Shown: piece after piece, positions 6,930 to 14,190 of the stretch | Layout: each line of letters opens with the position of its first letter | How positions within the stretch are numbered: position 1 is the first letter of the stretch | Assembly (NCBI GenBank): GCA_030428695.1 | Contig: JAUIEM010000176.1 | Span: forward strand, 1 to 19,312 | Origin: a bacterium | GTDB taxonomy: Bacteria > Planctomycetota > J058 > JAJDCP01 | Length of the DNA stretch: 19,312 nt | Direction: 5' to 3' | Notes under the pieces: generated by a model | Databases searched by the model: none | Told to the model about the DNA's origin: nothing | Seen by the model: only the letters and a program-made list of their open reading frames with translations | Translations under genes and position numbers: made by a program

Positions 6930-9602
6930 ATGCGCACGATCCTGTTCATCCTCTGCGTCAGCTCCCTCGCCCTCGGCGACGCCGAGCGCCTGCTCTACGT
7001 CGAGGGGCCCCCGCGTTGGGAGTACCGCCACCTCAAGACCCTCCTGCTCGGGGACGAGCGCTTCGCGGTCCAGTGCTTCCTGACCAGCGCCGCGCCCGAC
7101 TTCCCGCAGGAATCCTCGCCGGGCCTGCCTCCACTCGAGACCCTGCCGGACCTCGAGGCCTACGCCGTCGTCGTCCTCGGCGACCTCGACCCGGCCGCCC
7201 ACCCCGCCCTGTTCGAGGCCCTGCCGGCCTGGGTGGAGGGCGGCGGGCGGCTGCTCTGCATCGCCGGCCGGGAGACGCTGCCGGCGCTGGTACGGGCGCT
7301 CCCGATCCTGCCCTGCCGGGACCTGCTGCTCGAGCTCGCGCCGGGGCAGATCGCCCCCGCGGCCTTCACCGCCTGGCCGCTGCCGCCGGCGGCGCAGGTC
7401 GACTGGCTGCGGCCGATGGCCGGCCTGCGGGAAGACAGCGTCGCGCTCCTGCGCGCGGCGGACGGGCAGGATCCGGTGCTCGCCGGGCGCCCGCACGGTG
7501 AGGGGGTCGTGCTGCTGCAGACCTTCGACAGCGCCTGGCGCTGGCGGGCGGAGCCGGAGCGATTCGCCGCCCACTACGAGCGCTGCCTGCGCTGGCCGGA
7601 GAACGATCTCCGCGCGGTGCGGGCCACCCTGCTCGACGGCGAGGTGATCGAGGGCGGCCTGCAGACCTTCGTCGACCGCGTCTACGTGCTGCGGCTGGAG
7701 GATGGGGGGACGCGGACCTTCGCGGAGTCGCGCCTGCAGGAGCTCGAGTTCGTGCTGCGCGAGGCGGAGGACAGGACGGAGGAAGCGGCCCCCGAGATGT
7801 CGCCCGCACGGCGCGAGCTCGCCGAGACCGCCCTCGCCGCGCTCGACCCGATGATGTTCGACGCCCTGCGGGAGACCCTGGAGGCGCGTGGCGCGGCGCT
7901 ACGGGAGCTGGACACCCGCGACAGTCGCAACCGCGCGCTGCTTCTCGACCACAACGAGCAACAGGCAGAGCTGCTCCGTGCCCAGATGGCGAAGGTCGAC
8001 ACCCTGATCGAGCTCGAGGTCCCGGGGCTGGAGGTCGAGACGCGGCGCGGGGTGCTGAGCCCGGAAGACTACCGGCAAACCCTCGTCGAGGGGCTCGAGG
8101 AGCTCGCCGCCGAGGCGCTGGGAGTCGTCCGGACGCAGGCGAAGCGTTTGCAGCGTCAGGACTACAACGACCTCGCCCTGGCGGTCCTGGACGAGGGTCT
8201 CGCGCTGCAGGTCTTCGACGACACGGAAGCCTACCGGACCGTCGAGGAGTCCGCCCGCCTGCTCGCCGCGGAGGAAGAGCTGCTCACTCCCGCCTTCCTT
8301 CGCACCCGCGAGCACTACCGGGAGCTCGAGGAGAGGTACGACGCGCTCGATCACACCGACCCCGAGGCCGTGAGCGCGCTGCGCGTCGAGATCCTCAGCC
8401 TGGTCACCGACGCGCCCCTGGGCGCCCGCGCCTTCGCTGAGCGCGCGGACTTCCTCCTGAAACGACTCGAGATCCGCGCCGTCGTCGCCGGAGACCGCGC
8501 CCTCGGCTCGCTGCTCGCGCAGGTCGACAGATTGTCCCAGGAGGGTGAGCTCGCGCAGGCCGAAGCGCTGCTGCAGGAAGCCCTCGGCCGGCTCGCCGAG
8601 CGCGCCGCGCGGCTGCGGACGGTGCCCGTCGAGGACCCGGCGGCGGCCCTGCAGCGCGCCCGGACCCACTTCGACGCCCAACGCTTCCTGCTGTGCGAAG
8701 GGCTGCTCGCCGCGATCCTCGCCGTCCCCGACCTTCCCGACGCGCTCGCCGCCGAGGCCTCGGCGCTGCGCGAGAGGAACGCCCCCTTCGCGCGCCTCCA
8801 CGGCCCGGAGGCGATGGTCCCGATCGCCGCCGGCCCCTTTCCGATGGGCACGGACGACCCGAGCACCTGGCTCGACGCCCACCCCGCGCACACGATCGAT
8901 CTACCGGCGTTCGCGATCGACATCCACGAGGTCAGCGTCGAGGCCTACCGGACCTTCCTCGAGGACCCGCGGGTCAAGTCCGGGGCCTTCGACCATCCCG
9001 CGCAGCCCGGCGCCGTCGGCGACCACCTGCCCGAGGGCTGGGAGTCGATCGCCGAGCCCTCCGGGCGCCGCTGGCAGCCGGTCACGGGCGTCAGCTTCTG
9101 GAACGCCTGGGCCTACGCCCGCTGGTGCGGCAAGCGCCTGCCGACCGAGCAGGAGTGGGAGAAGGCGGCGAGCTGGGGCCCGGACTTCGCCGCCCCGGAG
9201 GACAAGCGCCCCTTCCCCTGGGGCGCCACCTGGGGCTGGGACCTGTGCAACGCCGCGGCCCGCCACAGAGAGGACGGCGCGCTCGTGCCGGTCGACTCCA
9301 TCGCCCAGGGAGCGAGCGCCTGGGGGGTGCTGCACATGGTCGGGAACGTGCACGAGTGGACCCTGGGCTACCGCCATCCGCAGACCGGGGCGACCGGCTA
9401 CGGACCCTACCTCGGATCGGAGTACCGCGAAAGAGGGTACGAACAGGAGCTGCGGGTGGTCCGCGGAGGCTCCTACAGGATCTGGGAATACTACGAGGCC
9501 GGCTGCCGCACGACCATCCGCGACGCCCGCCAGCCGAGCGAGCGCTTCGCCGACGTCGGCTTCCGCTGCGTGCGCGACCTGTACGAGGCGGCAGAGGACT
9601 GA
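6930..9602 (+). CDS. Secreted multidomain protein: GATase-like N-terminus, helical middle, C-terminal FGE-sulfatase (SUMF1-type) domain
   Basis: An 890-residue exported protein. Signal peptide is at 1-16 ('ILFILCVSSLALG'). Residues about 20-220 resemble the class I glutamine amidotransferase-like domain ('YVEGPPRWEYRHLKTLL', 'YAVVVLGDLDP', 'GGGRLLCIAG'), without an obvious catalytic Cys-His pair. Residues 228-275 match the beta module of the 841-residue protein ('LLDGEVIEGGLQTFVDRVYV'). About 290-620 is charged and helical, possibly coiled coil or TPR-like. An FGE-sulfatase domain fills 626-882 ('PVTGVSFWNAWAYARWCGKR', 'LPTEQEWEKAA', 'GNVHEW', 'RVVRGGSYR', 'VGFRC'). In true formylglycine-generating enzymes a cysteine pair follows RGGSY; here the run is 'RGGSYRIWEYYEAGCR', so the pair is missing and the domain is more likely a binding or structural lectin-like fold. 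The ATG at 6930 has GGAGG four bases upstream and starts the signal peptide directly. The radical SAM gene follows after 34 bases. Confidence 0.85.
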   Translation: MRTILFILCVSSLALGDAERLLYVEGPPRWEYRHLKTLLLGDERFAVQCFLTSAAPDFPQESSPGLPPLETLPDLEAYAVVVLGDLDPAAHPALFEALPAWVEGGGRLLCIAGRETLPALVRALPILPCRDLLLELAPGQIAPAAFTAWPLPPAAQVDWLRPMAGLREDSVALLRAADGQDPVLAGRPHGEGVVLLQTFDSAWRWRAEPERFAAHYERCLRWPENDLRAVRATLLDGEVIEGGLQTFVDRVYVLRLEDGGTRTFAESRLQELEFVLREAEDRTEEAAPEMSPARRELAETALAALDPMMFDALRETLEARGAALRELDTRDSRNRALLLDHNEQQAELLRAQMAKVDTLIELEVPGLEVETRRGVLSPEDYRQTLVEGLEELAAEALGVVRTQAKRLQRQDYNDLALAVLDEGLALQVFDDTEAYRTVEESARLLAAEEELLTPAFLRTREHYRELEERYDALDHTDPEAVSALRVEILSLVTDAPLGARAFAERADFLLKRLEIRAVVAGDRALGSLLAQVDRLSQEGELAQAEALLQEALGRLAERAARLRTVPVEDPAAALQRARTHFDAQRFLLCEGLLAAILAVPDLPDALAAEASALRERNAPFARLHGPEAMVPIAAGPFPMGTDDPSTWLDAHPAHTIDLPAFAIDIHEVSVEAYRTFLEDPRVKSGAFDHPAQPGAVGDHLPEGWESIAEPSGRRWQPVTGVSFWNAWAYARWCGKRLPTEQEWEKAASWGPDFAAPEDKRPFPWGATWGWDLCNAAARHREDGALVPVDSIAQGASAWGVLHMVGNVHEWTLGYRHPQTGATGYGPYLGSEYRERGYEQELRVVRGGSYRIWEYYEAGCRTTIRDARQPSERFADVGFRCVRDLYEAAED

Positions 9603-9636
9603 TAGCCTGGAGCGGTCTTCCCGCCGGGGGGCCGCC

Positions 9637-10698
9637 GTGCTGCGACCGGTCAGCAATCCCGCGAACCGCTTCGTCTCGACCGAGGTCGAGTGGGAGGTTC
9701 CGCCGCCCCCCGCCCGGCTCGAGATCTTCGAGGAAGAGGCGCGCAGCATCGTCAGCTCCAACGCCTCCCCCGACATCCCCTTCACCTACAGCCTCAACCC
9801 CTACCGCGGCTGCACCCACGCCTGCGCCTACTGCTACGCGCGGCCGGACCACGAGTACCTCGGCTTCGGGGCCGGCACCGACTTCGACACCAAGCTGGTC
9901 GTCAAGGTCAACGCCCCGGAGCTGTTGCGGAAGAAGCTCGAGAGCCGCTCCTGGACCGGCGAGCAGCTCGTGTTCTCCGGCGACACCGACTGCTACCAGC
10001 CGATCGAGGGCAGCTACCGGCTGACCCGACGCTGCCTGGAGGTGTGCCTCGAGTACCGCAACCCCGTCGGCCTGATCACCAAGTCGGCCCTGGTGCGCCG
10101 CGACGTCGAGCTGCTCGCCGCCCTCGCCCGGGAGGCCGACTGCCACGTCGCGATCAGCATCCCCTTCTTCGACCCCCATCTCGCCCGCGCCGTCGAGCCC
10201 GGCGCCCCCGCCCCGCGCCACCGCTTCGAGGCCCTGCGCCGGCTCAGCGCCGCCGGGGTGCCGACCGGGGTGATGGTCGCGCCGCTGATCCCCGGCCTGA
10301 ACGACAGCGACATGCCGAAGGTGCTCGAGGCGGCGGCGGAGGCGGGCGCGCAGACCGCGGGCAGCCTGCTCCTGCGCCTGCCCGGAGCGGTCGAGCAGGT
10401 CTTCCTCGAGCGCCTGCAGGCGGCCCTGCCCCTGCGCTACGAGCGCGTGCTGTCGCGGCTCAAGGAGATGCGCGGCGGGGCCCTGAGCGACGCCCGCTTC
10501 CACCACCGCATGCGCGGGAGCGGCGCGCACTGGAAGGCGATCGAGGACCTCTTCCGGCTGTGCTGCAAGCGCCTCGGCCTGCGCGGCTCGCGGGGTCCGA
10601 CCCGGCCGCGGGCGAAGACCTTCCGGCGGCCGGGGCGGGCGCAGATGTTCTTCGACTGGTCCAGCAAGACCTCGACAGAACCTCCACACGCATCTTGA
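9637..10698 (+). CDS. Radical SAM protein, spore photoproduct lyase-like (PA0069-type family)
   Basis: A 353-residue radical S-adenosylmethionine enzyme of the SplB-related group (COG1533). The CxxxCxxC cluster motif is 'CTHACAYC' (Cys 59, 63, 66), inside the family-typical 'YSLNPYRGCTHACAYCYARP'. Further family features are 'FSGDTDCYQPIE' (about 113-124), 'LITKSALVRRDVELL' (about 146-160) and 'APLIPGLNDSD'. Members bind a [4Fe-4S] cluster and cleave SAM. The substrate of this branch is not established, and the spore photoproduct lyase name should not be transferred. The GTG start at 9637 has a G-rich ribosome site a few bases upstream and matches family start position, just before 'SNPANRF'. 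Its stop codon overlaps the -35 box of the next gene. It is 34 bases from the FGE-domain gene and could share its transcript. Confidence 0.9.
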   Translation: MLRPVSNPANRFVSTEVEWEVPPPPARLEIFEEEARSIVSSNASPDIPFTYSLNPYRGCTHACAYCYARPDHEYLGFGAGTDFDTKLVVKVNAPELLRKKLESRSWTGEQLVFSGDTDCYQPIEGSYRLTRRCLEVCLEYRNPVGLITKSALVRRDVELLAALAREADCHVAISIPFFDPHLARAVEPGAPAPRHRFEALRRLSAAGVPTGVMVAPLIPGLNDSDMPKVLEAAAEAGAQTAGSLLLRLPGAVEQVFLERLQAALPLRYERVLSRLKEMRGGALSDARFHHRMRGSGAHWKAIEDLFRLCCKRLGLRGSRGPTRPRAKTFRRPGRAQMFFDWSSKTSTEPPHAS

Positions 10699-10723
10699 CA
10701 TACGCTCAGATGTCTGCTATACT
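10695..10723 (+). promoter_or_regulatory. Near-consensus sigma-70 promoter of the CsbD-like gene
   Basis: TTGACA (10695-10700) is followed by exactly 17 bases and TATACT (10718-10723), a perfect -35 and five of six -10 matches. It is the best promoter in the window and stands out in GC-rich DNA. The -35 overlaps the TGA of the upstream radical SAM gene. Transcription should start near 10730, giving a leader of about 80 bases. GTCTG (10712-10716) and CAGAC (10734-10738) flank the -10 box as an inverted pair and could be an operator. Confidence 0.8.
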
Positions 10724-10740
10724 GCAGGGTGTTCAGACGC

Positions 10741-10790
10741 GGATCCCGTCCGGCAGGCGAGCTCTTCGTCCTGCCCCGTGGACCGGATCC
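10741..10790 (+). promoter_or_regulatory. Structured 5' leader hairpin of the CsbD-like mRNA
   Basis: Three nested stems can form: GGATCC (10741-10746) with GGATCC (10785-10790), GTCC (10748-10751) with GGAC (10780-10783), and GGCAGG (10752-10757) with CCTGCC (10770-10775). They enclose a 12-base loop, with a small C/C mismatch and a four-base bulge. The 16 bp end about 20 bases before the ATG, leaving the ribosome site GGAGG (10801-10805) free. It could stabilise the mRNA or respond to temperature or protein binding. Confidence 0.5.
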
Positions 10791-10809
10791 AAGCCCAGAA
10801 GGAGGAATC

Positions 10810-11070
10810 ATGAGCTTCGAGAAGCTGCACAAGATGGAAGGAAAGGGCCGCCAGATCGCGGCGAAGATCAAGGAGAAGTGGAACAAGCTGAGCGACGAGC
10901 AGGCCGACGCGATCGCGTCGCAGCCCGACAAGCTCGTCGGCACGCTCCAGGAGCTCTACGGCTTCAGCGAAGCGGAGGCCCGGAAGCAGGCCCTGCACAT
11001 GGAGCAGAACCTCATCGAGCGCCGCCAGGGCGCCGAGGTCCACCGCGCGATGGCGACCAGCGACGGCTGA
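10810..11070 (+). CDS. CsbD family protein (general stress protein)
   Basis: An 86-residue, charged, helical cytosolic protein of the CsbD family. Family landmarks are visible in order: 'KMEGKGRQIAAKIKEKWNKL' (8-27), 'LSDEQADAIASQPDKLVGTL' (27-46), and 'QELYGFSEAEARKQ' (47-60). CsbD-like proteins are induced by general stress in several bacteria, but their molecular function is unknown. The ATG at 10810 has AAGGAGG four bases upstream. An earlier ATG at 10729 would lie at the predicted transcription start and add non-family sequence, so it is rejected. The gene has its own strong promoter, a folded leader and an intrinsic terminator 20 bases after the stop, so it is a monocistronic, likely abundant transcript. 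The last about 25 residues extend beyond the usual CsbD core. Confidence 0.9.
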   Translation: MSFEKLHKMEGKGRQIAAKIKEKWNKLSDEQADAIASQPDKLVGTLQELYGFSEAEARKQALHMEQNLIERRQGAEVHRAMATSDG

Positions 11071-11090
11071 GCCGCCCTCGACCCACGTAC

Positions 11091-11119
11091 AAAGCGCACC
11101 CGGACGGGTGCGCTTTTTT
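11091..11119 (+). terminator. Rho-independent terminator of the CsbD-like gene
   Basis: AAAGCGCACCC (11091-11101) pairs perfectly with GGGTGCGCTTT (11106-11116) around a GGAC tetraloop. A six-T run (11114-11119) follows on the plus strand. On the minus strand only three T follow the stem, so termination of the opposing microprotein gene here would be weaker. Confidence 0.95.
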
Positions 11120-11142
11120 GTTTGCTGCGTGGATGGCGGAGC

Positions 11143-11259
11143 TCAGCGCCGGCAGTGCGGGCAGGCGTGGGGCTCGGTGGCCTGCAGGAAGGCGGCCATC
11201 TGCGCGGACAGGGACTTCCAGTCGTCGACGTTGGTGTTGGGCAATTGCAGGACGTACAT
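11143..11259 (-). CDS. 38-residue CxxC microprotein, function unknown
   Basis: A small frame with good coding signs but no family I recognise. The product begins 'MYVLQLPNTNVDDWKSLSAQ' and ends 'HACPHCRR', so it has a single CxxC (half of a zinc ribbon or a redox pair) at the extreme C-terminus. ATG at 11259 has GGAGG six bases upstream on the minus strand. Of its 38 codons, 37 end in G or C, matching the coding bias of the region, whereas the 257-base spacer upstream is less GC-rich and less structured. The open frame continues upstream to 11475, but that part is low-quality sequence without a better start. It converges with the CsbD-like gene and diverges from the 879-residue membrane protein gene. 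It could dimerise to complete a zinc site; that is speculation. Confidence 0.6.
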   Translation of the reverse strand: MYVLQLPNTNVDDWKSLSAQMAAFLQATEPHACPHCRR

Positions 11260-11346
11260 AGGGGGCCTCCAGGGGCAGGGTCGTTGTTGGAGGAATTGGT
11301 CGCACATCGTGTGCCATGTCCACGAGGCCGCATAGCGCCGTGGTTC

Positions 11347-11482
11347 TGTCGATCGACACGTTGAAATCTCCACACAATCCGTCGATTCCTCGGCGCCGCG
11401 CATCCGACAACCCGAGCGCTGCCCGCGCGACATCCCGCGACATGTGCGACAAACTCTTACGGGGCGCGACAGCACGGCGACA
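11347..11482. promoter_or_regulatory. Array of CGACA motifs in the divergent spacer (candidate operator)
   Basis: CGACA occurs seven times on the plus strand, starting at 11354, 11405, 11428, 11438, 11447, 11467 and 11478. The last five share GCGACA, three of them GCGACAT. Spacings in that group are 10, 9, 20 and 11 bases, close to whole DNA turns. The first copy is half of a perfect 12-base palindrome, TGTCGATCGACA (11347-11358). The array lies between the 38-residue gene (minus) and the membrane protein gene (plus), ending 34 bases before the latter's ATG. It looks like a multi-site binding region for a transcription factor. I found no convincing sigma-70 boxes within it. Confidence 0.5.
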
Positions 11483-11516
11483 TCGGACGCGTTACGATGG
11501 GAGGAGCGGAGGTCCG

Positions 11517-14156
11517 ATGCTCGTCGCGCTCCACATCCTGCTCACCGCCCTGGTCGGCTACGCCGCGCTGGTCTGGACCCTGGCGCAGCTGATCTTCTGG
11601 CTGTTCGCCGGCGACCGCCTCGCCCTCGGCCTGCCCCTCGGCCTGCTCGGAACGGCCACCGGCCTGCACCTGCTCGGCTGGCAGCAGTACCGGCTGCGGC
11701 GGGTGCAGCGCCGCTTCGGACCGTGGCTGGAAGACCTCGCCGGCGGCGTGCGCGAGCGGCGCCCGACCCTCGAGGCGGGCTTCGCGCGGCTGCTGCGCGA
11801 GGGCCGTCCGTCGCGCGCGCTCAGCGCCGCCCTGCAGGTCAGCACCGTGACCGGGTTCCTGCTGCTCGCCCGCGAGATCCTCGCCCTCGAGGCCTCGGAC
11901 GCCGTGCGCATGGGCGGGTTCTTCGCCCTGGCGAGCGCGTCCGCGTGGCTGCTGCTCGCCAGCCAGGCGACCCGCCGGCTGGCCGAGGCCACCGGCGCGC
12001 TCGCCTCGGCGGCGAAGACCGCGTTCGTCGCGCTGTGCCAGCCGCGACCGCGCGACGACGGGCTGCGCTGGGCCCAGCCGCACGCCAGCCCGCGCCTGTC
12101 GACGAAGGTGCTCGGCCTGGGCACGGTCGGTCTCCTCGCGCTCGTCCTGCTCGCGCTCCAGGTCTGGCCCGAGAGCGGTCACGCGCTGACCCGGCCGCAG
12201 TCGCTCGTACGCCTGAGCGGAGTGCTCGCGCTCGCGCTGCTCGCCGCCCTGGCCACCTGCAGCGTCCTCCTGTGGGGGGCCGCCCGCGCGGAGATCGGCG
12301 CCCTGGTCGAGCGCTTCCGCAGCGTCGGCAGCCGGCGGGCGGTCCCGGCGCTGACCTCGGACTCCCGGCTGCGCGGCCTCGGCCTGGTCAGCGCGCTGCT
12401 GTCCGGCCTCGGCCTGCGGGCCGCGCTGCTCGTGGTCGTCGGCGCGCTGCTCGCCAGCGCCCTCGGCTTCCGCCAGGGCCTCCTGCTCGCGCTCGGCGGC
12501 GGGGCCCTCGCTTTCGGCCTCGGCCTCGTGCGTTGCTACGGGACCGGACAGGTGCGCGCGGTGCTCGCCTGGCGCCAGAGCAGCCTGCCGCTCCTGCGCT
12601 GGCTCGACCAGGACCGGCGCAGCGAACCGCCCGCGGCCGAAGCCGCTCCGCCCGTCGAGCCGCAACGCGAGCTGCGCTGGCTCGACCTCGGCCTGCTCGG
12701 TGTGCTGCTGGTCTGCGCCGGCCTCTGGCAGCTCGCGCCGGTGCGCCAGGCCTGGGGGCTGTACCTGTGCACCTGGGGCCAGCGCCCGCTCGCCCTGCGC
12801 CTGTACGCGGAGCGGCTGCTCGGCGAGGCGACCGACACGTCCGACCTGCCGGCGCTGCTCGCCCTGCTGCCCGGCGCGCAACCCGGCGCGGCGGCGAGCA
12901 TCGAGCGACGTATCGACGGCCTGACGGCGACGATGAGCACCGGCGCGTGGCTCGCCCTGCTCGAGGCCGAGCCCGCGCTGCGGACGCAGGCCTTCGCCCT
13001 GCACGCGCGGAGCTCCCTCGGCGGGCCCCACGCTCCGGAGCTCGAGCGCTCCATCGCCGACCTGGTGTGCGCCGATGACAGCCCCGAAGAGCCCGCCCTC
13101 GCCTGGCTGCGTGCCCAGCAGCCGGCCACCTCCGCGCTGACCGCGCGGCTTTGGGAGCACGTCACCGGGCCCCGTCCGCTGCGCGCCCTGCGCGCCCTGG
13201 CCGTGTGCGGCGACGGCCGCTGCCTGCAGGTCGCCGCCGCCCTCGGCAGAAAGGAGCTGGTCGCGGTCGCATCGAGCTTCCCCGCCGCGTTCTTCGCAAG
13301 CGACGATGCGGGTCTGCGCACGCTCGACCAGTGCCTGCGCGCCGCTCCCAACGATCCCGAGAACGTCAAGCTGGTCACCTTCCTCGCGAGCATCCTCGAC
13401 CCGGAGGCTCCATCCACCGGACGTGTCCACGAGTTCCTGGTCGGGACGGGCGGCCTGAGCGCACAGTTCGCGACCAGCCCGATGGCGCGGACCCTGTTCG
13501 ACCAGAGCACCGAGGCGGGCCGCGCCATCGCACGCTACGAAGCCGCCCTGGCGATGCCGCTGCCGACGTACGGCCAGGCGACCTTCTCCCGCCTCTTCCT
13601 GCGCCGCAGCAACGGCCAGGTCTCGGTGCTGCCCGGCGAGCTCGGCAGGATCGTCGACTGGCTGCTCGACGAGGCGAGCTTCGACGTGCCGGGCATGGCC
13701 GCCTGGATGCGGGTGTGCGCGCGGGACGACCGCGACCGCACCCGCGAGCTGCTCTACGCGTGGTGCGCCACGGCCGGCAGGACGCGGCGGGCGCTCGCGG
13801 GCCTCGCCGCCATCGGCGAGCTCGTCGCCTGGCACGCCCTCGCCGCCGAGCATCCGGACACGCTGCTCGAGGTCGCTGCCACCCTCCCCCCGGACAGCTA
13901 CGGCGCGATGCCCGAGCTCCTGCAGGTCTGGGATCAGCAGCTCTGGGCCGCGCCCGAAGACGCCGCGCAGACCCCGGTCATCGCCCACCTGTGCGAGCGG
14001 CTCGCCGCCGAGCCGCGCGCGGCGCCGCGGATCCACACCCTGCTCCGGGTGTTCCTCGACAACCATCCGGACAGCCCGGCGGCCCGCAACATGCGCAGGC
14101 CGGGCTCGACCGCGGGGGTCGCCCTCGCCGCCTGGGAGGCCGGGCCGGGGAAGTAG
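11517..14156 (+). CDS. Polytopic membrane protein of unknown function with large helical C-terminal region
   Basis: I do not recognise the family. The product has 879 residues. Hydrophobic segments lie at about 1-30, 36-54, 104-123, 132-150, 198-217, 231-254, 301-318, 320-338 and 389-408, suggesting eight or nine membrane helices. Between them are basic soluble loops (for example 'RLRRVQRRFGPW' at 59-70). Residues about 425-879 are soluble and rich in Ala, Leu and Arg, with repeated helical pairs that could be a HEAT- or TPR-like solenoid. No catalytic motif is seen. The ATG at 11517 has GGAGG four bases upstream. The open frame extends back to 11316, but that part lies in the CGACA spacer and lacks coding character. 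The stop is 34 bases from the convergent STAS gene stop. It may be a scaffold or transport-associated protein; this is a guess. Confidence 0.75.
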   Translation: MLVALHILLTALVGYAALVWTLAQLIFWLFAGDRLALGLPLGLLGTATGLHLLGWQQYRLRRVQRRFGPWLEDLAGGVRERRPTLEAGFARLLREGRPSRALSAALQVSTVTGFLLLAREILALEASDAVRMGGFFALASASAWLLLASQATRRLAEATGALASAAKTAFVALCQPRPRDDGLRWAQPHASPRLSTKVLGLGTVGLLALVLLALQVWPESGHALTRPQSLVRLSGVLALALLAALATCSVLLWGAARAEIGALVERFRSVGSRRAVPALTSDSRLRGLGLVSALLSGLGLRAALLVVVGALLASALGFRQGLLLALGGGALAFGLGLVRCYGTGQVRAVLAWRQSSLPLLRWLDQDRRSEPPAAEAAPPVEPQRELRWLDLGLLGVLLVCAGLWQLAPVRQAWGLYLCTWGQRPLALRLYAERLLGEATDTSDLPALLALLPGAQPGAAASIERRIDGLTATMSTGAWLALLEAEPALRTQAFALHARSSLGGPHAPELERSIADLVCADDSPEEPALAWLRAQQPATSALTARLWEHVTGPRPLRALRALAVCGDGRCLQVAAALGRKELVAVASSFPAAFFASDDAGLRTLDQCLRAAPNDPENVKLVTFLASILDPEAPSTGRVHEFLVGTGGLSAQFATSPMARTLFDQSTEAGRAIARYEAALAMPLPTYGQATFSRLFLRRSNGQVSVLPGELGRIVDWLLDEASFDVPGMAAWMRVCARDDRDRTRELLYAWCATAGRTRRALAGLAAIGELVAWHALAAEHPDTLLEVAATLPPDSYGAMPELLQVWDQQLWAAPEDAAQTPVIAHLCERLAAEPRAAPRIHTLLRVFLDNHPDSPAARNMRRPGSTAGVALAAWEAGPGK

Positions 14157-14190
14157 GGAGGGCGAGCGCGGAGGCAGCCGAACCCGAGGC

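Noticed and set aside
9091..10701. A 536-codon minus-strand open frame opposite the FGE-domain and radical SAM genes
   Set aside because: It spans two real plus-strand genes with diagnostic motifs on the other strand and has no recognisable features of its own.
11361..11389. TTGAAA with a weak -10 (GATTCC) 17 bases downstream as a promoter for the membrane protein gene
   Set aside because: The -10 matches only two of six consensus bases. I cannot support it as a promoter.
11427..11483. CRISPR-like repeat array
   Set aside because: The repeated unit is only six or seven bases with 3-14 base gaps, there is no spacer structure and there are no cas genes; a protein-binding array is the better reading.
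11457..14066. An 869-codon minus-strand open frame opposite the membrane protein gene
   Set aside because: The composition is Gln/Glu/Arg/Gly with no motif, a typical antisense shadow of a GC-rich gene. The plus strand shows clear membrane helices and a ribosome site.
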